Shown: positions 47,650-56,603 of the stretch, in pieces | How the letters are laid out: every line of letters starts with the position of its first letter | Position numbering within the stretch: position 1 is the stretch's first letter | Assembly (NCBI RefSeq): GCF_018141545.1 | Contig: NZ_CP064356.1 | Span: 2,555,001-2,619,000 of the forward strand | Length of the DNA stretch: 64,000 nucleotides | Source of the DNA: Miltoncostaea oceani | Lineage (GTDB): Bacteria; Actinomycetota; Thermoleophilia; Miltoncostaeales; Miltoncostaeaceae | Reading direction: 5' to 3' | Notes under the pieces: generated by a model | What the model was told of the DNA's origin: nothing | The model's input: the letters and a program-made list of their open reading frames with translations, nothing else | Databases searched by the model: none | Program-made: the position numbers and the translations under genes

Positions 47650-48720
47650 TCAGGCGGGGGCACCCTCGGGGCGGGGGAGCGACCGTTCGTAGGGGGGCCG
47701 GTGGACGCCGTGCTCCGTGACGATCGCCGCGACGAGGCGGGCGGGGGTCACGTCGAAGGCGGGGTTGGCGGCCATCGTCCCCGGGTCGGCGGCGGGGCGG
47801 CCGTCGAGGGTGAGGCCGCGGACCTCGTCGCCGGAGCGCTCCTCGATGGGGATCCCGGCCCCCGTCGGCGTCGCCGGGTCCACGGTCGTGCTGGGGGCCG
47901 CGACGATCATCGGGATGCCGTGCTCCCGGGCGAGGACGGCGAGGCCGTACGTGCCGATCTTGTTCGCCACGTCCCCGTTCGCGGCGATGCGGTCCGCCCC
48001 CACGACGACGTGGGAGACGGCGCCGCCCGCCATCATCGCCGCCGCCATCGAATCGGTGATGAGGGTATGGGCGATCCCCTCCCGCCCCAGCTCCCACGCC
48101 GTCAGCCGGGAGCCCTGCAGCAGCGGCCGCGTCTCCGGCACCACCACCCGCACCGTCGGGTCCGCGGCGTGGGCGGCGCGCACCACGCCGAGGGCCGTCC
48201 CGTACCCCCCCGTCGCGAGGGCGCCGGCGTTGCAGTGGGTCATGATCCGCGCGCCCCGGCCGAGGAGGGCGAGGGCGTGGGCGCCGATCGCCCGGCACCG
48301 CGCCACCTCGTCGTCGTGGATCCGCCGCGCCGCGTCGGCGAGGGCGGCGGCGGTGGCCTCCGGGCGACCGGGGTGGGCCGCCACCAGGGCCGACTGGGCG
48401 TCGACCGCCCACATCAGGTTCACCGCCGTCGGCCGCGCCGCGCGCAGCGCCGCGGCGGCACGCGCCACCTCTGCGGCGAACGCGTCGCCGTCGTCGTGGG
48501 GGGCGTGGGCGGCGGCGAGGGCGACGCCCATCGCCCCCGCGACCCCGATCGCGGGAGCGCCGCGGATCGCGAGGCGGCGGATCGCGTCGACGACCTCCGG
48601 CCACGCCGTGCAGCGCAGCACCACCTCCTCCGAAGGGAGGCGCGTCTGGTCGAGCATCTCGACGGCGTCGCCGGTGAGGCGGATGACGTCGTGCGGCGCG
48701 ACCCCCGCCGGGGCGGTCAC
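47650..48720 (-). CDS. mtnA: Methylthioribose-1-phosphate isomerase
   Basis: Methionine-salvage enzyme converting methylthioribose-1-phosphate to the ribulose form. eIF2B-like fold: RGAPAIGVAGAMGVALA, catalytic Cys in IMTHCNAGALATGGYGTALG, and catalytic Asp in VVGADRIAANGDVANKIGTY. 356 residues. GTG 48720 overlaps the ahcY stop. A closely related family acts on 5-deoxyribose-1-phosphate or on ribose-1,5-bisphosphate, but the pairing with ahcY favours salvage. Confidence 0.92.
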   Translation of the reverse strand: MTAPAGVAPHDVIRLTGDAVEMLDQTRLPSEEVVLRCTAWPEVVDAIRRLAIRGAPAIGVAGAMGVALAAAHAPHDDGDAFAAEVARAAAALRAARPTAVNLMWAVDAQSALVAAHPGRPEATAAALADAARRIHDDEVARCRAIGAHALALLGRGARIMTHCNAGALATGGYGTALGVVRAAHAADPTVRVVVPETRPLLQGSRLTAWELGREGIAHTLITDSMAAAMMAGGAVSHVVVGADRIAANGDVANKIGTYGLAVLAREHGIPMIVAAPSTTVDPATPTGAGIPIEERSGDEVRGLTLDGRPAADPGTMAANPAFDVTPARLVAAIVTEHGVHRPPYERSLPRPEGAPA

Positions 48721-49982
48721 GTGCCCTGCTCCCACGACGCCAGGTACCGCGCCTGGTCGTCGGTGAGGACGTCGATCCGCACGCCGAGGGCGGCGAGCTT
48801 CAGCTTCGCGATCTCCTCGTCGATCCGCGGCGGCACCGGGTACACCCGCGCCTCCAGGTCCGCGCCCTCCCGCGCCAGGAACTCCGCGCAGAGGGCCTGG
48901 TTCGCGAAGCTCATGTCCATCACCGACGCCGGGTGCCCCTCCGCGCACGCGAGGTTCACGAGGCGCCCCTCCGCCAGCAGGTTCAGCCTCCGTCCGTCGG
49001 GCAGCAGGAACTCCCGGACCCCGGGGCGCACCTCCCGCTCGGCGCGGGCCATCGCCGCGAGCCCGGCGACGTCGATCTCCACGTTGAAGTGGCCCGTGTT
49101 CGCGAGGATCGCCCCGTCCTTCATCTCCCGCATGTGCTCCGGCCGCAGCACGTCCACGTCGCCGGTGGCGGTGATGAACACGTCCGCGAGGCGGGCGGCC
49201 TCCGCGACCGTCATCACGGGGAACCCGTCGAGCACCGCCTCCAGCGCCCGCCGCGGGTCGACCTCCAGCACGATCACGTGGGCGCCCATGCCGCGCAGGC
49301 GCCCCGCGACGCCGCGGCCGAAGGGGCCGAAACCCGCGACCACCGCCTGGCGTCCCGCGACGAGGAGGTTCGTCGCCCGCAGCAGCCCGTCGATCGTCGA
49401 CTGGCCGGTGTTGTCGAACATGTGCGACGTGTCGGCGTCGTTCACCGAGATCACGGGGAACGCCAGCCCGCCCTCGCGCTCCAGCGCCCGGAGGCGGATC
49501 ACGCCGGTGGTCGTGTCCTCCGTGCCGCCGATGACCCCGTCGAGCATCTCGCGCCGCTCACCGTGCAGCACGCCGATGACGTCGGCGCCGTCGTCCATCG
49601 TGATCCGCGGCGCGTGGTCGATCGCGGCGGTGACGTGGCGGTAGTACGTCGCCTCGTCCTCCCCCCGCCGCGCGTACGTCGCGACGCCGAAGTCGGCGAC
49701 GAGGGCGGCGGCGACGTCGTCCTGGGTGGACAGCGGGTTCGACGCGACGAGGACGAGGTCGGCGCCCCCGGCGCGCAACGTCCGTGCCAGCGCCGCCGTC
49801 TCCGTCGTCACGTGCAGGCACGCCGAGATCCGGAGCCCCGCGAGGGGGGTCTCCCGGGCGAACCGCTCCCGGATGCTCCGCAGGACCGGCATGTCCCGGT
49901 CGGCCCACTCGATCCTCTGGCGGCCGAGGGGGGCGAGCCCCAGGTCGGCGACGTCGTGCGGGGGCGGGGACGCCGCCGTCAC
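48717..49982 (-). CDS. ahcY: Adenosylhomocysteinase, short thermophile/archaeal type
   Basis: Breaks S-adenosylhomocysteine into adenosine and homocysteine. NAD site VVAGFGPFGRGVAGRLRGMGAHVIVLEVDP; substrate regions ACLHVTTETAALARTL and STQDDVAAAL; ending YPVPPRIDEEIAKLKLAALGVRIDVLT. 421 residues, without the mid-insert and without the C-terminal Lys/Tyr tail of the eukaryotic type, as in archaea and Thermotoga. Odd: residues 181-195 read NDADTSHMFDNTGQS, with Ser at 186 where a catalytic Lys is expected and the RYG after FDN missing. ATG overlap with the isomerase gene upstream. Confidence 0.9.
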   Translation of the reverse strand: MTAASPPPHDVADLGLAPLGRQRIEWADRDMPVLRSIRERFARETPLAGLRISACLHVTTETAALARTLRAGGADLVLVASNPLSTQDDVAAALVADFGVATYARRGEDEATYYRHVTAAIDHAPRITMDDGADVIGVLHGERREMLDGVIGGTEDTTTGVIRLRALEREGGLAFPVISVNDADTSHMFDNTGQSTIDGLLRATNLLVAGRQAVVAGFGPFGRGVAGRLRGMGAHVIVLEVDPRRALEAVLDGFPVMTVAEAARLADVFITATGDVDVLRPEHMREMKDGAILANTGHFNVEIDVAGLAAMARAEREVRPGVREFLLPDGRRLNLLAEGRLVNLACAEGHPASVMDMSFANQALCAEFLAREGADLEARVYPVPPRIDEEIAKLKLAALGVRIDVLTDDQARYLASWEQGT

Positions 49983-51070
49983 GCCTGCGGGTCCGCGGAC
50001 CTCCCGTACCCGGTCTGCGCGAGCCGCTCCTTGAGGCGCTCGATCATCTCGACGGGCCCCGGGTCGACCGCGCGCAGCAACGCGAGGTAGAGGGATGCGT
50101 AGTCACCGAGGAGGACGAGGTCGAGCATCCGCGCCAGGCCGCCCTGCCCCTCCGCCTCGATCGACAGCGTGTGCGCGACGTGCGGCTCCACGAGCTCGCG
50201 GGTGAGGTCGAAGCGGCGCTGCACCTGCCGGTGGTGGCGGGGGTCGCGCAGCATGATCAGGTGCGCGAGCTGGCTGAGCGGCGCCGGCATGCCCGCGAAC
50301 CCGACGATCTCGTTGTGGTCGAGCTCGGGGATCGACGACGCGAACGCCGGGATCTTGGCGTTCTCGTTGAACTGGCCCTTCCAGCGCACCGCGATCGGGG
50401 CGGTCGCCTCCGCGCCCCAGATCAGCGGGACGGCGTTCTGCAGCGACCGCGCGAGCTGCTTCGCCGGGTTGCCGGTCTCGGGGACGTCGGGGCCGTACGC
50501 CGCGATGGCGCCGGAGATCGTGGCGCGCGCCTCCTCGAGGTCCGACGTCAGGGACGGGACCAGCTCGAGCCGGTGCAGCAGCACCACCAGGGGGACCATC
50601 ATCCGCAGCAGCGCCGCGCGGGGCTGGAGCCCCGGCACGACGGGCACGACGGGGACGCCCTCCGCCGCGTAGAACGACCCGAGCTTGCCGCCGCTCGTCA
50701 CCGCGACGCACAGGCTGTTGCGCTCGAGGGCCTGGGAGGCCGCCGTCAGCGTCTCCTCGGTGCCGCCCGAGTACGACGACAGCACCACGAGGGTGCCCTC
50801 GCCGATCCAGCCCGGCAGGTAGTAGTCGCGCACCACCGTCACGGGCACCCGCAGGCGCTCGCGGTACGCGCCGGTGACCAGGTCGGCCGCGATGGCGGAG
50901 CCGCCCATGCCGCAGATCGCGACGTCGGTGATCGCGTCCGCCGGCCACGGGATCTCCACGGCCTCGGCGGAGGCGCGGGCCTCGTCGAAGGCGGCCAGCG
51001 AGTCGCCGATCCCGCGGATCAGTCCGAGGGAGTCGGCCTCCAGGGCCTCGGGTCCGTCCAGTCCGAACAT
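49979..51070 (-). CDS. Bifunctional phosphoglucose/phosphomannose isomerase
   Basis: SIS-fold isomerase interconverting glucose-6-P or mannose-6-P with fructose-6-P. AICGMGGSAIAADLVTG and VLSSYSGGTEETLTA are the sugar-phosphate loops; the C-terminal AVRWKGQFNENAKIPAFASSIPELDHNEIVGF holds the catalytic Glu and His of this archaeal/actinobacterial family. 363 residues. It feeds fructose-6-P into mannose-6-P for the nucleotidyltransferase encoded just upstream. Confidence 0.92.
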   Translation of the reverse strand: MFGLDGPEALEADSLGLIRGIGDSLAAFDEARASAEAVEIPWPADAITDVAICGMGGSAIAADLVTGAYRERLRVPVTVVRDYYLPGWIGEGTLVVLSSYSGGTEETLTAASQALERNSLCVAVTSGGKLGSFYAAEGVPVVPVVPGLQPRAALLRMMVPLVVLLHRLELVPSLTSDLEEARATISGAIAAYGPDVPETGNPAKQLARSLQNAVPLIWGAEATAPIAVRWKGQFNENAKIPAFASSIPELDHNEIVGFAGMPAPLSQLAHLIMLRDPRHHRQVQRRFDLTRELVEPHVAHTLSIEAEGQGGLARMLDLVLLGDYASLYLALLRAVDPGPVEMIERLKERLAQTGYGRSADPQA

Positions 51071-51100
51071 GCCGCGGAGGCTACCGGAGTGGGGCGGCGG

Positions 51101-52138
51101 TCACGCCCCCGCGCCGGTCGGCACCGGTGTGGAGGGGTCCACCACCGTGCCGGGGGCGATGCGGGCGTCGTCCCCGACGATCACGCCGGGACCGAGTCGC
51201 GCCCCTCGGCCGACGGTCGCGCCGGCGCCGACGATCGCGCCGTCGAGCGTCACGTCGACCCCGATCCGCGCGCCCGCCCCGACGACGCTGCCGCGCACCG
51301 ACGCCCCCGCCGCGAGCACGGCCCCGTCGCCCAGGCACGACCGGTCGTCGACCGTCGCGGACGGGTCGACGTGGGCGCCGGCGCCGAGGTACGCCCCGCC
51401 CGTCGGGGACTCGGTGCGCAGGGCCCCCGCCAGGACGTCGTGGTTCGCGGCGAGGTACGACGCGGGGGTGCCGATGTCGCGCCAGTAGGCGTCGCTCGGG
51501 TGGCCGTGCAGGGTCCCCCGCTCCGCGAGCACCGGGAACACCTCGCGCTCGATCGAGCACGACACGCCACGCGGGATCAGGTCCAGCACGGCGGGGTCGA
51601 GCAGGTAGGTGCCGGCGTTGATGCGGTACGGCTCCCCGGGCCGCAGGTCGGCGGGGGTGGGCTTCTCCACGAACGCCTCGACGGTCCCGTCGTCGTGGAG
51701 GCGCACCAGGCCGAAGGCGCTCGGGTCGTCCACCGGCGTCAGGGCGATCGTGCCCTGCGCCCCCGTCGCCCGGTGCTCCGCGGCGAACGCCGTCAGGTCG
51801 AGGTCGGTGAGGATGTCGCCGTTCAGCACCAGGAACGGGGCGTCGTCGAGGAGGTCCTCGGCGTTGCGGACCGCGCCGGCCGTGCCGAGGGGCTCCGGGT
51901 CGACGACGTACCGCAGCCGCACCCCGGCGGCGGCGCCGTCGCCGAAGTGGTCGCGCAGCGCGTCGGGCCGGTACCCGCACGAGAAGATGACGTCGTCGAC
52001 GCCGTGGCGGCGCAGCAGGTCGATCTGGTGGGCGACGAACGGCCGGTCCACCAGCTGCATCATCGGCTTCGGGCGGGTGTCGGTCAGGGGTCGCAGACGG
52101 CGCCCCTGACCACCCACGAGCACGACGGCCTGCGTCAG
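51101..52138 (-). CDS. Sugar-1-phosphate nucleotidyltransferase (mannose-1-P guanylyltransferase-like)
   Basis: Makes an NDP-sugar for polysaccharide synthesis. N-terminal VVLVGGQGRRLRPLT with RPKPMMQL, LVLNGDILTDLDL with the metal Asp, VEAFVEKP, YRINAGTYLLDP; then from about residue 250 a left-handed beta helix of hexapeptide repeats (GAHVDPSATV, GARIGVDV...). 345 residues. No ATG or GTG precedes the conserved start; CTG 52138 overlaps the ugd stop as CTGA and would give MTQAVVLVGG. Sugar and nucleotide not certain. Confidence 0.88.
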   Translation of the reverse strand: MTQAVVLVGGQGRRLRPLTDTRPKPMMQLVDRPFVAHQIDLLRRHGVDDVIFSCGYRPDALRDHFGDGAAAGVRLRYVVDPEPLGTAGAVRNAEDLLDDAPFLVLNGDILTDLDLTAFAAEHRATGAQGTIALTPVDDPSAFGLVRLHDDGTVEAFVEKPTPADLRPGEPYRINAGTYLLDPAVLDLIPRGVSCSIEREVFPVLAERGTLHGHPSDAYWRDIGTPASYLAANHDVLAGALRTESPTGGAYLGAGAHVDPSATVDDRSCLGDGAVLAAGASVRGSVVGAGARIGVDVTLDGAIVGAGATVGRGARLGPGVIVGDDARIAPGTVVDPSTPVPTGAGA

Positions 52139-53511
52139 AGCGGCGCGCCCACGTGCGCGGGGATCCGGCCGATGCCCTCGAACGCGTAGCCGAGGCGGGT
52201 CATCTCCCGCGGGTCGAGGGCGTTGCGGCCGTCGATGACGATGGCGGAGCGCATCGTGCCCTGGGCGGCGGCCCAGTCGAGGCCGACGATCGCGGCCCAC
52301 TCCGTCACCAGCACGGCGGCGTCGGCGCCGGCCATCGCCTCCTCGGCGGTGGCGGTCATCGACACGCCGTGCAGCCGGTCGTAGACCTCGACGACGGGGT
52401 CGTAGGCCACGACCTCGGCGCCCTCGGCGAGCAGCCGGGCGGCGAGCACCAGGCTCGACGCCTCGCGCATGTCGTCCGTCTCGGGCTTGAACGCCAGGCC
52501 GAGCAGCGCGACCCGCTTGCCCTCGAGCGTGCCGAGGTGCTTCTTGAGCTTCCCGATCACGCGGCGCTTCTGGAGCTCGTTCACCTCGATGACGGAGGTG
52601 AGCAGCTGGAAGTGGTACCCCGAGTTGCCGGCGAGCTGCTTCAGCGCCGACACGTCCTTCGGGAAGCAGCTCCCGCCGAAGCCGATGCCGGCCCGCAGGA
52701 ACGACGACCCGATCCGCGAGTCGAGGCCCATGCCGTGCGCGACCACCTCGACGTCGGCGCCGACCTCCTCGCAGACGTTCGCGATCTCGTTGATGAAGCT
52801 GATCTTCGTGGCGAGGAACGCGTTCGACGCGTACTTCACCATCTCCGCCGAGGGGACGGAGGTGCGGATGATCGGCGCGCCGAGGGGCGCGTAGAGCGCC
52901 GCGACGCGGTCGCCCTGCGCGTCGTCGAAGGACCCGATCACGACGCGGTCGGGGCGCAGGAAGTCGGCGATCGCCGCGCCCTCCTTCAGGAACTCCGGGT
53001 TCGAGCAGTAGCCGACCTGCTCCAGGCCGCGCGCGTCGAGCTCGGCGCGCACCCGCTCGCCGGTCCCGACCGGGACGGTGCTCTTCATGACAAGCACGTG
53101 GCGGGCGTCGGCGCCGACCTTCTCCAGCTCCTCCACCACGCTCATGACGCGCGACAGGTCGGCGTCGCCCGAGTACGTCGGCGGGGTGTCGACCGCGATG
53201 AACACGACCTCCGACCGCTCCAGCATCCGCTCCAGCGACAGCGTGTACGTCAGCCGGTCGCGGTGCTCGGACATCATCTCGACGAGGCCGGGCTCGTAGA
53301 TCGGCACCTGGCCGTCGTTGAGCGCCGCCACCTTGTTGGCGTCGATGTCGCGGAGCGTCACCTCGTAGCCCATGGAGGCCAGGCACACGCCGGTCACCAG
53401 GCCGACGTAGCCGGCGCCGATCACGCCGACGCGCTCCCGGGGGGCCGGGCCGCCGCCGTTGACGGCATCCGCGCCGGGTTCGGGCGCTGCGCTGCTCGCG
53501 TTGTCGGTCAT
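52135..53511 (-). CDS. ugd: UDP-glucose 6-dehydrogenase
   Basis: Oxidises UDP-glucose to UDP-glucuronate. NAD motif VGVIGAGYVGLVTGVCLASMGY, FIAVDTPP, central dimer domain, and the catalytic Cys in GIGFGGSCFPKDVSALKQLA; NPEFLKEG and GLAFKPETDDMREASSL are family blocks. 458 residues including an unusual 25-residue N-terminal extension (TDNASSAAPEPGADAVNGG). ATG 53511 overlaps the LCP stop (ATGA). Confidence 0.93.
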   Translation of the reverse strand: MTDNASSAAPEPGADAVNGGGPAPRERVGVIGAGYVGLVTGVCLASMGYEVTLRDIDANKVAALNDGQVPIYEPGLVEMMSEHRDRLTYTLSLERMLERSEVVFIAVDTPPTYSGDADLSRVMSVVEELEKVGADARHVLVMKSTVPVGTGERVRAELDARGLEQVGYCSNPEFLKEGAAIADFLRPDRVVIGSFDDAQGDRVAALYAPLGAPIIRTSVPSAEMVKYASNAFLATKISFINEIANVCEEVGADVEVVAHGMGLDSRIGSSFLRAGIGFGGSCFPKDVSALKQLAGNSGYHFQLLTSVIEVNELQKRRVIGKLKKHLGTLEGKRVALLGLAFKPETDDMREASSLVLAARLLAEGAEVVAYDPVVEVYDRLHGVSMTATAEEAMAGADAAVLVTEWAAIVGLDWAAAQGTMRSAIVIDGRNALDPREMTRLGYAFEGIGRIPAHVGAPL

Positions 53512-55358
53512 GGGGTGCTGGCCTCCGTCGAGACGGTGATCGGGGTGTCGGTCCTGTCGGCAGGCAGCGTGGCGCGGTTGAGTGGCCGCATCGACTTGGC
53601 GATCTCCTCGATCGTCTTGGCGCTGAGCTCGTTCATCAGGGTGTTGGACACCCAGTACCACGTGTTGCCCGTGCGGAACGCCAGGCGCTGCAGGTTGCGC
53701 CCGTCGTAGAACGTAAGGTACTCACGCCCGCCGCTGGTGTACCTCCCCGTCGGACCGTCGACGATCGGGGGGTTCTTCATCGACGTCATCATGATGCTCC
53801 AGTACTTCGGGGCCCCCCCGACGTACACCTGGAACACCACCTTGACCGCCGGCGGGCCGTTGTCGCCGCCCCCCGTCGAGATGCGGTAGGCGCGCACGAT
53901 GCGGGCCTCCGACCCCGTCGCCACCTTGAGCGGGGCCATGATCCGCATGCCGGGGACCTCCGACCGGAGGCCGCGCAGCGTCTCGACCATGCCGGTCGTG
54001 TCGACCGTCGAGGCCGCGGGCCGCGCCTCGGCCTTCGGCGGCGTCGCGAGCTCGCCGGTGAAGTCGGCGCCGGCGACGACGACGACCTCGTTGCCGCTGC
54101 CGCCGCCGTTCTCCAGGGCCCCGATCGTGGCGCCCGGGCCCATCAGCGCCGCGATCTTGCGCGCCGGGTCGCGGAAGCCGTCGGCGTAGTAGACGGCGCT
54201 GTTGGCGAAGTCGAACGAGTCGGCGTTGCCGCCGACGCGGGCCATGTACCTCTTCTCCGCGAGGGCCTGCGCCACGTCCTCGGCGGCGAGCAGCTCACCG
54301 GACCCGTTCAGCACGGTCACGTCCACCGTGCGCGGGTCGATCGGCTTGGCCGCCGACGTGTCCTGCTCGAACTCCGGCTCCTTCCAGAGCGCGACCTTCG
54401 CGGCGATCTCGGACGGGTCGGCCAGCTCGACCGACGCCCCGTTGATCATCCCGCTCGCCCCCTCGATCGAGACGCGGGCGATGCGGTCCTTCGGCGCCTC
54501 CAGCGCGAGCGTCAGCAGCGAGATGAACCGCGGCACGTTGTCGATGCTCGTCTCGATGTTGTCGCCGAAGATCTTGCGGAAGCTCGTGACGTTGGTGAGG
54601 TTGCCGAGCTGCTTCGTCTGGCGCTTCAGCTCCGACAGGAACTGCTGCTGGCGGGCGATGCGCGAGTAGTCGGAGTCGGTGTGGCGGTACCGCACGTACG
54701 AGAGGGCGCGGGTGCCGTCGAGCTTCTGGTAGCCGGCCTGCAGGTCGATGTCGGCGTAGTTCGTCGCCGCGGTGCCGATGTTCTTGTTGTAGTAGCGCCG
54801 GTCGATGTCGAGGTAGACGCCGCCCACCTCGTCCACGAGGCGCGCGAAGCCGGTGAAGTCGACGATCACGTACTCGTTGATCGGCTCCCCCGTCAGCTCC
54901 TCGACGGTCTTGATCGTCGTCGCCGGCCCCTGCGAGTAGGCGGCGTTGATCTTGTCCTGCCCGTAGCCCGGGATCTGGACGTAGAGGTCGCGGGGGAAGG
55001 ACAGCATCGAGATCAGGTCGCGCTGGGGGTCCATCCGGACGAGGATCAGCGAGTCGCTGCGCCCCGGGTCGCCCTCCGACGGCCGTGTGTCCGACCCGAT
55101 CAGGAGCACGTTGACGGGCTTGCCCGGCAGCACCGGCTTGGTGGCGGCGCGGGCGGCCTTCGCCTCGGCGGTGTTCGGCGCGGCGGCCTCGAGGGTGTCG
55201 TCGAGGTAGATGTAGGCGCCGCCGCCGGCCGCGACGACGAGCGCGACGATCGCCCACAGCGACCACCCGACGACCGCGACCCACACGCGGCGGCGGCGCG
55301 GGACGCGCCAGTAGCGGGCGCCGCGGTGCGGCGGCTCCTCGCGGCCGGGGGGCGTCAC
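53508..55358 (-). CDS. LytR-CpsA-Psr (LCP) family protein
   Basis: Membrane-anchored phosphotransferase that attaches glycopolymers to peptidoglycan. Short cytosolic basic tail, one TM (VWVAVVGWSLWAIVALVVAAGGG), LCP domain with LLIGSDTRP, SDSLILVRMDP, SMLSFPRDLYVQIPGYGQDKINAAYS, and RTRALSYVR-like LDGTRALSYVRYRHTDSDYSRIARQQQFL. Then a LytR_C domain (DVTVLNGSGELLAAEDVAQALAEKRY) and a further C-terminal domain of about 130 residues (VFQVYVGGAPKYWSIMMTSM...) of unknown role. 616 residues. GTG 55358 overlaps the M20 peptidase stop. Confidence 0.92.
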   Translation of the reverse strand: MTPPGREEPPHRGARYWRVPRRRRVWVAVVGWSLWAIVALVVAAGGGAYIYLDDTLEAAAPNTAEAKAARAATKPVLPGKPVNVLLIGSDTRPSEGDPGRSDSLILVRMDPQRDLISMLSFPRDLYVQIPGYGQDKINAAYSQGPATTIKTVEELTGEPINEYVIVDFTGFARLVDEVGGVYLDIDRRYYNKNIGTAATNYADIDLQAGYQKLDGTRALSYVRYRHTDSDYSRIARQQQFLSELKRQTKQLGNLTNVTSFRKIFGDNIETSIDNVPRFISLLTLALEAPKDRIARVSIEGASGMINGASVELADPSEIAAKVALWKEPEFEQDTSAAKPIDPRTVDVTVLNGSGELLAAEDVAQALAEKRYMARVGGNADSFDFANSAVYYADGFRDPARKIAALMGPGATIGALENGGGSGNEVVVVAGADFTGELATPPKAEARPAASTVDTTGMVETLRGLRSEVPGMRIMAPLKVATGSEARIVRAYRISTGGGDNGPPAVKVVFQVYVGGAPKYWSIMMTSMKNPPIVDGPTGRYTSGGREYLTFYDGRNLQRLAFRTGNTWYWVSNTLMNELSAKTIEEIAKSMRPLNRATLPADRTDTPITVSTEASTP

Positions 55359-56473
55359 GGTGCGGGCACCCCGGTCCCCGTGCCGGCCGCCGTCGCCGGC
55401 AGCTCGGCCACCATCCGCGCGAACTCGGTCAGGGCCCGGCGGTACCGCGGCAGGCTGTCGATCTCGACGTACTCCTCGGGTCCGTGGTGGCCGGCGCCGC
55501 GCGGGCCGAACTCGACGGCGGGGACGCCCACCTCGATGAACGCGACCGCGTCGGAGGCGCCGTCGCGGCCGACGGACGTCGCGGACGGCTCGTGGCGCCC
55601 GGCGGCGTCGAGCAGCGTCTGCACGTAGACGTGGTCGGGCGAGACGTCGGCGGGCGGGCGCTCCAGCAGCACCTCGATGCGGGCGCGCGGCTCGAGCGAG
55701 AGGATCTGGGCGAGCACCTCGTCGGGCGACTGGCCCGGCAGGTACCGCACGTCCACGTCCATGCGGCAGTGGTCGGGGACCTTGTTGACCGCGTCGCCGC
55801 CCTGGATGCGGCCGAGGTTGATGGAGGGGTGCTCGAACAGCGGTGCGGACTCCGTGGCGAAGGGGAGCGTCGCGATGCGCCGGTACATGTCGATTCCGCG
55901 CAGGACGGCATTGTCCCCCAACCAGGGCGTCGCCCCGTGGGCGGCGGTCCCGGCGACGTCGACCCGCAGCATCAGGACGCCCTTCGCCTGCACCCCGACG
56001 CGCATGTCGGTGGGCTCGCCGCAGACGACGAAGTCGGCCCGCAGTCCGTCGTGCACCATCATCTGGGTGCAGTTCTCGCCCGGCTCCGACCGCTCCTCGT
56101 CGGGCACCACGATCAGATCGACGACCGCGCCGCGCAGGCCGCTCTGCGCGAGGTCGGCGACGGCGAGCATCATCGCGCCGAGCGCCGCCTTCATGTCGTA
56201 CGCGCCGCGGCCCACCAGCCGGCCGCCGTCGATGCGGGGCGTGAACTGCTCGGGGTACCCCGGGACGACGTCGATGTGCCCGTGGTAGACCAACCGGGTG
56301 GGGCCGTCGCCGACACGGGCCACCAGGCTGCGACGACCCCCCGTTTCGACGTGGGAGACGGTCGCGCCGCGGGCCTCGAGCCACCCGGCCACGAAGTCGG
56401 TGGCCTGCCCGATCCCGGAGCGGCGGGACGTGTCGTAGGCGATCAGCCGCTCGGCGAGCAGGACCTCGTCCAC
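55355..56473 (-). CDS. M20-family metallopeptidase (DapE/ArgE-like)
   Basis: Two-metal amidohydrolase, 372 residues: metal His in VYHGHIDVVPG, Asp in GAYDMKAALGAM, catalytic Glu in VPDEERSEPGENC, metal His in GAGHHGPEEYVEI; the lid domain lies around AKGVLMLRVDVAGTAAHGATP. Likely removes an acyl or aminoacyl group, as DapE does from succinyl-diaminopimelate; the true substrate is unsettled. GTG 56473 lies 7 bases after TATCCT (56481-56486), so the seven-gene operon mRNA is likely leaderless here. Confidence 0.88.
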   Translation of the reverse strand: MDEVLLAERLIAYDTSRRSGIGQATDFVAGWLEARGATVSHVETGGRRSLVARVGDGPTRLVYHGHIDVVPGYPEQFTPRIDGGRLVGRGAYDMKAALGAMMLAVADLAQSGLRGAVVDLIVVPDEERSEPGENCTQMMVHDGLRADFVVCGEPTDMRVGVQAKGVLMLRVDVAGTAAHGATPWLGDNAVLRGIDMYRRIATLPFATESAPLFEHPSINLGRIQGGDAVNKVPDHCRMDVDVRYLPGQSPDEVLAQILSLEPRARIEVLLERPPADVSPDHVYVQTLLDAAGRHEPSATSVGRDGASDAVAFIEVGVPAVEFGPRGAGHHGPEEYVEIDSLPRYRRALTEFARMVAELPATAAGTGTGVPAP

Positions 56474-56603
56474 GCGGAGGAGGATAGCCGAGCCCCGGCC
56501 CGGAGTGCTCCACGGCCGGGCTCCGCCCCGCGGATCCCGGTCCTGACCGGCCCTTAACCGTCGGCGGGGGCCGCCGCCGCGGGGCCGATCTACCCTCGGT
56601 GGA

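Noticed and set aside
48717-49982. SAM or SAH riboswitch ahead of ahcY
   Set aside because: ahcY overlaps the isomerase gene by 4 bases, leaving no untranslated region.
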